A DNA stretch of 64,000 nt from Embleya scabrispora DSM 41855 (GTDB lineage: Bacteria > Actinomycetota > Actinomycetes > Streptomycetales > Streptomycetaceae): NCBI RefSeq assembly GCF_000372745.1, contig NZ_KB889678.1, forward strand, positions 1 to 64,000, given 5' to 3'. The notes below the pieces were generated by a model. It saw nothing but the letters and a program-made list of their open reading frames with translations. It was not told the DNA's origin and did no database searches. Positions 59,684-64,000 of the stretch are shown one piece after another (within the stretch, counting starts at the first letter, position 1; every line of letters starts with the position of its first letter). Position numbers and translations under genes: made by a program.

Positions 59684-59736
59684 CTGCGCCGACAAGCCTT
59701 AACTACGCGGCCTTGCATCAAACCCGGGGCGGTTCA
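59681..59736 (-). repeat. Right inverted repeat of the IS4-type element
   Basis: Reverse complement of the left repeat with few differences; it begins immediately after the transposase stop codon. Confidence 0.75.
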
Positions 59737-59885
59737 AAACCCCAACCCACACCACCGCCTACACACCAACCACCACTGCGAAATCACACCCAAACCCCCT
59801 TGCTGTCGGAGGCCCGCCAACTGCGTAGCGCTCCCTGCCAGTTCTCATCGACTGAGCCCCGCGCGCTCATTCGTCTGATCGAGAA

Positions 59886-60716
59886 TCAGGTCATCTGCTC
59901 CGCACCCAGTGAGTCGAGGATTTGGCGAGTGAGGTTCCATGCCAGGGATTCCGGATCGATCACCGTGAAGTGGTCGCCGTCGAGAGCGAGGAGGCTGGCC
60001 TGTGCTCCTCGCAGGCGCGCTTGTTGTACATAGTTTTGGGACTGGGTGATCGGCACGGTGTCGTCGCTCCACCCGTGGATGCACCACAGGGGGGTGTGCA
60101 GCGGGATTTGCTGGTAGGGGTCTATGGCGGCGTTGACCGGCATGTCGGGTCCCCCGAGAAAGTCGTCTACCGCGCCGTCGCCGAGATTGGCTCGCCGCGC
60201 CGCGACAAGGTCGAGTACACCGGCTTGTGCGATTACTGCGGTCACCGGCACCTTGCTGGCGGACCAGCGCGGGTAGCGCTGTCGTCCGGCGGAGAATGCT
60301 GCAAGGTGTCCGCCTGCGGAGTGGCCGATGGTGACTACCGTGGACAGGTCGAGGTCGTCAAGGACAGCGAGGTGGTTGATCCCGGCCGATATGTCGTCCA
60401 GGGTTGCGAGGTATCCGCCGGGATTGCCGACTCGTCGGTATTCGAGGTTCCAAGCTGCCCAGCCGTGCGCGGCAAGGTCGTGGGCCAGTGGGCGGCCCAG
60501 GGTGGCGGTGTACTTCGCTCTCCAGAATCCGCCGTGGATCACTACGGCCACGCCCCGTGGGTGCCCTTCAGGGCGGTAGAGCTCGCCGTACTGGGCGGGG
60601 TCGGAGCCGTAGGCATGCCACTGTCCCGACCGGGGCGCCCCGGCATATTCATCGCACTCCGCTGAGGACGTCGCCGCGCGCGCTCCATGCGCCGGGCTGC
60701 CACCGGTCGGCTTCAT
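59886..60716 (-). CDS. Alpha/beta hydrolase, probable kynurenine formamidase
   Basis: The 276-residue protein has HGGFWRAKY (the HGGxW oxyanion motif of the formamidase/BD-FAE group), the nucleophile Ser in TIGHSAGGHLAA, the acid in a WCIHGWSDDTVP segment and the His in DGDHFTVIDPES. ATG 60716 overlaps the stop of the tryptophan 2,3-dioxygenase gene (ATGA), which strongly suggests hydrolysis of N-formylkynurenine to kynurenine. It is not of the KynB metal-dependent family but of the alpha/beta-hydrolase arylformamidase type. Confidence 0.85.
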   Translation of the reverse strand: MKPTGGSPAHGARAATSSAECDEYAGAPRSGQWHAYGSDPAQYGELYRPEGHPRGVAVVIHGGFWRAKYTATLGRPLAHDLAAHGWAAWNLEYRRVGNPGGYLATLDDISAGINHLAVLDDLDLSTVVTIGHSAGGHLAAFSAGRQRYPRWSASKVPVTAVIAQAGVLDLVAARRANLGDGAVDDFLGGPDMPVNAAIDPYQQIPLHTPLWCIHGWSDDTVPITQSQNYVQQARLRGAQASLLALDGDHFTVIDPESLAWNLTRQILDSLGAEQMT

Positions 60717-61645
60717 CCGAGGTCGGTCCGGATGGTCCACAGTTCGGGGAAGAAGCGGTGTTCTGTGATGCCTCGCAGCCACCCGACTCCCGCTGAGCCG
60801 CCCGAGCCCGGCTTGAGCCCCAGGATGCGCTGCACTCCGACGAAGTGGTTCCACCGGTACTGGGTAAATGCCATGGCCGCGGTGACGAGCGCCTCGCCGA
60901 GCAGGTAGAGGTCGTTGTCGATGTCAGCCTGCTGGTAGATCTCGCGCCAGGCGCGCTTTACGTCCGGCCTCTCCTGGTATGGCGCCGCGTAGTCCTGGCC
61001 CTGGCCGTCGGAGTCCTCGAGCAGACCACGGCGTGTGAGGAGTGCGGACACCTCGTCCCACAGGCTCGGTCCGTTCAGCGCCGCCTCAAGCGCCGGCCAG
61101 ACGTCGGGGTTGTTCTCGTGAGCCCGAGTGAGTGCTTCGTTCTTGTTTCCCAGGATGAGCTCGACGTGGCGGTACATGTAGGACTGCTGCCCCGACGATA
61201 TCCCGAGATGGTCGCGGAACTCGTTGAACCCATGCGGTGTGATGGTTGACAGCACACGCCAGGTGTCGCGGATCTGCTCGATGAGCAGGGTGACGCGCGG
61301 CAGGCGCACCAAGGCGGCACGCACATCGTCGTTGCGCACCGAGTGAGCCACGTTCGCCAGCTCGAAGTGCACGGCCTTGAGCAGGAGCTCGGTGACCTCG
61401 GTTTCGATGATGAAGGTCATCTCGTCCGCGCCGTCGCTGCGCATGTGCTGCAGGCTCAGCAGTACATCGTTGCGGTGGTAGTCGACGTAGGGGTTACTGG
61501 TGCCGTCGAAGCGGGTGATCGGTTCGCCCGATGTCTGGGTGACCATCTCGCGGCGGGAGGATTTGCTGGCCGTCGAGATGTCGCGAATCAGTGACAGCTC
61601 GAGGTCTTCAGCGCGAACCTGCGGAGTGATGTGGGTGCGGTGCAT
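60713..61645 (-). CDS. Tryptophan 2,3-dioxygenase
   Basis: The haem enzyme opens the indole ring of tryptophan to N-formylkynurenine. The 310 residues show the family's SNPYVDYHRNDVLLSLQHM near residue 55, FNEFRDHLGISSGQQSYMYRHVE, and the late YRWNHFVGVQRILGLKPGSG with the haem-binding His, GSGGSAGVGWL and RFFPELWTIRT at the C-terminus. Length is normal for bacteria. ATG 61645 is the first start. It is the first of a two-gene unit with the formamidase. Confidence 0.92.
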   Translation of the reverse strand: MHRTHITPQVRAEDLELSLIRDISTASKSSRREMVTQTSGEPITRFDGTSNPYVDYHRNDVLLSLQHMRSDGADEMTFIIETEVTELLLKAVHFELANVAHSVRNDDVRAALVRLPRVTLLIEQIRDTWRVLSTITPHGFNEFRDHLGISSGQQSYMYRHVELILGNKNEALTRAHENNPDVWPALEAALNGPSLWDEVSALLTRRGLLEDSDGQGQDYAAPYQERPDVKRAWREIYQQADIDNDLYLLGEALVTAAMAFTQYRWNHFVGVQRILGLKPGSGGSAGVGWLRGITEHRFFPELWTIRTDLG

Positions 61646-61712
61646 AAGAACTTCCAGGTCAGTCGATGCCGATGGGACTGGTTGCTGCAGCCTAGAGGCC
61701 GGTAGTTGGTAT

Positions 61713-61740
61713 CCGGCTCGTCAGTTCGGCGGTGAGCCGG
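61713..61740 (-). terminator. Hairpin between the isomerase gene and the dioxygenase gene
   Basis: Seven-base arms (61713-61719 and 61734-61740) enclose a 14-base loop just after the isomerase stop on the minus strand. It could partly separate the upstream FAH-isomerase transcript from the dioxygenase unit. Confidence 0.35.
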
Positions 61741-61763
61741 GTGTGCTGTGTCCAACTCCGCCG

Positions 61764-62543
61764 TCAGGCCTTGGACGGTGTCGGGCTTTCTGCGTAGACG
61801 CCGGATAGTAGGTGGCCTGCGCCCGGGGCGACCGCAGCCAGGTCGAGGGAGCGCAGCATCTGATGGGCGGTGCATACCGCGGAGGAGACCACGGGGCGGC
61901 CCAAGAGCTGTTCGGCCTCGTCTATGGCTCCGAGGGAGGGCATTTGAACGCAGGCGGACAGGACAACGGCGTCGGCCTGGGCGTAGTCCAGGCGTCTGGC
62001 GATTCCCGGTAGCCGCTTGGGATCGTGGGCGGCCACATCGAGGTTGTCAGGGATCTCCAAAGCCCGGTAGTCGATGACCTCGATCCCCTCGTGCTCCAGG
62101 TATGCGACCACGGTTTGAGTCAGAGGCAGCATGTACGGGGCGATCAGCGCGACTTTGGAGGCCCTGAGGGTCTTCAGCCCATGGACGAGGGCTCCGGCGC
62201 TGGTCACCACGGGGGCGGGGGCGCCGTTGTCGACGGTGAGCGCATGCAGGCGTTCTTCGGAGATCCGGTGGTAGCCGAGGCCCATGCTCATGATCGCTAC
62301 GAGGCAGGCGTAGCCAAGGACGTCCACGTGGGCGTCGGACAGTTCCACGGCGCAGCGGTCGGAGTCGGCATCCATCGACTTCAGCTGCTCGGGGGTGACA
62401 TGGGTCATCCGCATACGGCTGGAGTGGAACGTGAAGCGCTCTGGTTCGATGTGCTGACGGGCCTGCAGAATCGCCGGGATCTCTGTCTCCATGGTCACGT
62501 TGGAGCTGGGGACGATCTGCCCGACTCGGTAGGTGCGACTCAC
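61764..62543 (-). CDS. Maleate cis-trans isomerase-like protein (Asp/Glu racemase superfamily)
   Basis: The 259-residue protein shows IVPSSNVTMETEIPAIL at the N-terminus, a first active-site Cys in VLGYACLVAIMSMGLGYH and a second in DAVVLSACVQMPSLGAID, as in maleate isomerases and arylmalonate decarboxylases. With both Cys present, isomerase action is favoured. Maleate isomerase converts maleate to fumarate in nicotinate and gentisate-type breakdown. ATG 62543 overlaps the stop of the FAH gene (ATGA), so the two act together. Confidence 0.88.
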   Translation of the reverse strand: MSRTYRVGQIVPSSNVTMETEIPAILQARQHIEPERFTFHSSRMRMTHVTPEQLKSMDADSDRCAVELSDAHVDVLGYACLVAIMSMGLGYHRISEERLHALTVDNGAPAPVVTSAGALVHGLKTLRASKVALIAPYMLPLTQTVVAYLEHEGIEVIDYRALEIPDNLDVAAHDPKRLPGIARRLDYAQADAVVLSACVQMPSLGAIDEAEQLLGRPVVSSAVCTAHQMLRSLDLAAVAPGAGHLLSGVYAESPTPSKA

Positions 62544-63487
62544 AGGGTCGCTCCTTCGCGCAGGCCCGCTGCCGCGTCCGTATTGCCGGCGGCGATGACC
62601 GGGTTGGACAGCGTGCCGATGGATTCAATCGTTGCTTCGACCAGGTCACCTGGCTGAAGGAACTGCGGCGGGTCGAAGCCGGCGCCGACGCCTGCGGGAG
62701 AGCCGGTGGCGATCACGTCGCCCGGCTCGAGGGTGATCCCGGAGGTGATGTCTGCGATGAGGCGCGGAATGGTGAAGAGCATGTTTCGGGTGTTGGAGTT
62801 CTGCTTGAGTTCGCCGTTGACCCGCAGCGACAGGTTCAGTGCCATGGGGCGGGCGATTTCGTCCCGGGTGACGACAACCGGACCGAAGGGGGCGTAGCTG
62901 TCCTGGCCCTTGGAGAAGAACCACTGCCCGGAGCGGCGCTGGTCACGGGCGCTGATGTCGTTGATGATGCTGTAGCCGAAGATGTGGTTCCAGGCGTCTT
63001 CCGCGGCTACGTGGCGGGCGGTGCGGCCGATGACGACGGCGAGTTCGCATTCCCAGTCGAGCTGTTCGGTCAGACGGCTGTCGTGCAGGATGGGGCTGCC
63101 CGGCCCGGTGACGGCGGTGCCGGGCTTGCTGAAGAGTACGGGCCGCGACGGCAGGCTGCTGTCCGTGTCGAGAGTGCGGCTGGATTCCTCCACGTGCTTG
63201 CGGTAGTTGAGGCCGACACCGATGATCTTTCCGGGCCGGAACGGCGCGTGCAGGGACACTTCCGCGCGGGAGCGGGTGTGATGCCGCAGCGTCTGGGAGT
63301 CCCGCTCGGTGAGCAGGTCCCTTACCGCGTCGATACCTGCTGCGGAGGATCCGATCAGGGTCAGGAGATCGTCGGGCAGGTCGATGCCTTCCGCGGCGGC
63401 CAGGCCGGTCAGGTCGATGATGTGGTCTCCCGTCTCGGCGCCGAGCCGAGGTGCGGAGTCTCGCTCGGAGAAGGTGAGGAAACGCAA
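62540..63487 (-). CDS. Fumarylacetoacetate hydrolase-family protein (probable acylpyruvate hydrolase)
   Basis: The 315-residue protein has IIGVGLNYRKHVEES, VLFSKPGTAVTGPGSPI, metal-binding LDWECELAVVIGRTARHV, IINDISARDQRRSGQWFFSKG and LEPGDVIATGSPAGVG. It is clearly distinct from the FAH protein at 15393-16304. TTG 63487 is chosen because GGAG lies 7 bases before it and it begins the normal RFLTFSERD start; the frame is open to 63652 through a hairpin region. Paired with the isomerase, hydrolysis of maleylpyruvate to maleate and pyruvate is the simplest role. Confidence 0.87.
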   Translation of the reverse strand: MRFLTFSERDSAPRLGAETGDHIIDLTGLAAAEGIDLPDDLLTLIGSSAAGIDAVRDLLTERDSQTLRHHTRSRAEVSLHAPFRPGKIIGVGLNYRKHVEESSRTLDTDSSLPSRPVLFSKPGTAVTGPGSPILHDSRLTEQLDWECELAVVIGRTARHVAAEDAWNHIFGYSIINDISARDQRRSGQWFFSKGQDSYAPFGPVVVTRDEIARPMALNLSLRVNGELKQNSNTRNMLFTIPRLIADITSGITLEPGDVIATGSPAGVGAGFDPPQFLQPGDLVEATIESIGTLSNPVIAAGNTDAAAGLREGATL

Positions 63488-63575
63488 GGCGTGCTCCAGT
63501 GCTTGAAAGATGAGACGGCCGGGTTGGACTGGGCCCTGTCCGGCGGATCTTGGCGACGCCATACCGCCCGGTACC

Positions 63576-63647
63576 GTGCCTCGGCGCACCGGAGATGCAG
63601 CCGCATAGAAGCAACTATGCGGCTGCATCTCCGGCACGCCGAGGCAC
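63576..63647. repeat. Long perfect-type hairpin (33-base arms)
   Basis: Arms at 63576-63608 and 63615-63647 pair at 31 of 33 positions around the loop AAGCAA. It lies between the cupin gene and the FAH gene, both on the minus strand. It is far longer than normal terminators here and may be a terminator, an mRNA-stabilising element or the scar of a small mobile element. Confidence 0.75.
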
Positions 63648-63694
63648 GACACCGGACGACGCGGCCCGATCCACCGAGATCCGCCGTACAGGCC

Positions 63695-64000
63695 CTAAGT
63701 CAGCAGCTGATGGCCGTCGTTGTCCGTGTAGGCCTCTTCGCGGTGGAACGCCAGAGCGCGCATCACGGGGAAGTCGTTGAAGGAGAACAGGACGGCGTCG
63801 TCGGACTGCGAGATATTGCCGTGCTCGTGCCAGGACCAGGAAGGCACGCAGAAGATGTCGCCGTCGTTCCAGTCGTGGCGGCGTCCATCGATGATGGAGT
63901 AGCCGTTTCCCTTGGCGACGGTGTAGATGACCGAGCCGGTGTGCCGGTGTGCCTGGGTGCGCTGGTCGGGGCGCAGGAGCTGGATGTGCGCGCTCATCGT
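63695..64000 (-). CDS. Gentisate 1,2-dioxygenase-like cupin (3' part, cut by the window edge)
   Basis: The visible 100 or so C-terminal residues match the second cupin domain of gentisate and 1-hydroxy-2-naphthoate dioxygenases: IQLLRPDQRTQAHRHTGSVI with His residues, YSIIDGRRHDWNDGDIFCVP, SWSWHEH, and DDAVLFSFNDFPVMRAL with the typical C-terminal phrase. The frame is open to the window end, so the gene starts beyond 64000; Met at 63997 is probably internal. It would open a dihydroxy- or aminohydroxybenzoate ring to maleylpyruvate-type products for the FAH protein. Confidence 0.82.
   Translation of the reverse strand, partial: TMSAHIQLLRPDQRTQAHRHTGSVIYTVAKGNGYSIIDGRRHDWNDGDIFCVPSWSWHEHGNISQSDDAVLFSFNDFPVMRALAFHREEAYTDNDGHQLLT

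Larger units (their letters stand above)
58845..59736. mobile_element. Internally deleted IS4-type element with long inverted repeats
   Basis: Near-perfect inverted repeats of about 56 bases lie at 58845-58901 and 59681-59736 (a few mismatches and one indel). Between them is the C-terminal part of an IS4-type transposase. A full element would be about twice as long, so the left half of the transposase gene has been lost while both ends remain. The element interrupts an MFS gene. No clear target-site duplication could be read. Confidence 0.72.

Noticed and set aside
1-64000. tRNA, rRNA, CRISPR array, riboswitch
   Set aside because: No cloverleaf with TTCGAATC-type arm, no rRNA-like block, no regular repeat-spacer array and no recognisable riboswitch core was seen on reading both strands.

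Overview
The window is high-GC actinomycete chromosome, most likely from Streptomyces or a near relative. The base composition, the GTG/TTG starts, the Fic-type toxin-antitoxin pair, the transmembrane Ser/Thr kinase, the SpoIIE phosphatase and the kinds of decayed insertion sequence all fit. No rRNA, tRNA or CRISPR array was seen.

Region 1 (1-7.9 kb) is ordinary: an antitoxin/Fic-like toxin pair under two tandem palindromes, threonylcarbamoyl-AMP synthase, a beta-carbonic anhydrase, small zinc-type proteins (one frameshifted) and a Ser/Thr kinase whose membrane module is internally duplicated. It ends at a strong hairpin.

Region 2 (8.0-52.2 kb) is a large catabolic island. A 12-gene minus-strand operon (19134 down to 8009) carries two class III CoA-transferases, two small dimeric alpha/beta-barrel proteins, an iron alcohol dehydrogenase, an NDP-forming acyl-CoA synthetase, a crotonase, an FAH-family hydrolase, a tautomerase, two 2-keto-4-pentenoate-hydratase-like proteins and an SDR. 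It diverges from a LysR gene. Next come a DUF3500 gene, a branched-chain-type ABC uptake system with a fused LivH-LivM-LivG protein, remains of IS630, ISAzo13 and Tn3/resolvase elements, and a second, paralogous LysR gene. The next block holds a P450/reductase/ferredoxin/alcohol-to-acid oxidation operon, a fused double CoA-transferase, an SDR, a MaoC hydratase, a DUF35/thiolase-like pair, a KstR-like TetR regulator and an MFS exporter. The last block is an amidohydrolase, an SDR, an APH-kinase/acyl-CoA-dehydrogenase pair and a second P450 with its ferredoxin. Together these look like uptake, P450 hydroxylation, oxidation to an acid, CoA activation and beta-oxidation-like shortening of an unidentified branched or cyclic compound.

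Two shared DNA motifs tie the island together. An odd-length dyad with the LysR T-N11-A form (ATCCGS-N3-CCGGAT) lies upstream of the 12-gene operon, the DUF3500 gene, the substrate-binding protein gene and the second P450 operon, with weaker copies before the permease gene and in the MaoC/DUF35 divergent promoter. A second dyad (AGAAC-N3-GTTCT) occurs three times, one of them upstream of the first P450 operon, and could be the TetR operator.

Region 3 (52.2-59.9 kb) holds a SpoIIE-type phosphatase, a secreted trypsin-like protease, several frameshifted pseudogenes and an internally deleted IS4-type element with long inverted repeats that cut off an MFS gene.

Region 4 (59.9-64 kb) is a minus-strand aromatic catabolic cluster: tryptophan 2,3-dioxygenase, a probable kynurenine formamidase, a maleate-isomerase-like protein, an FAH hydrolase and the 3' end of a gentisate-dioxygenase-like cupin that runs off the window. 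Several frameshifts could be sequencing errors rather than real decay.
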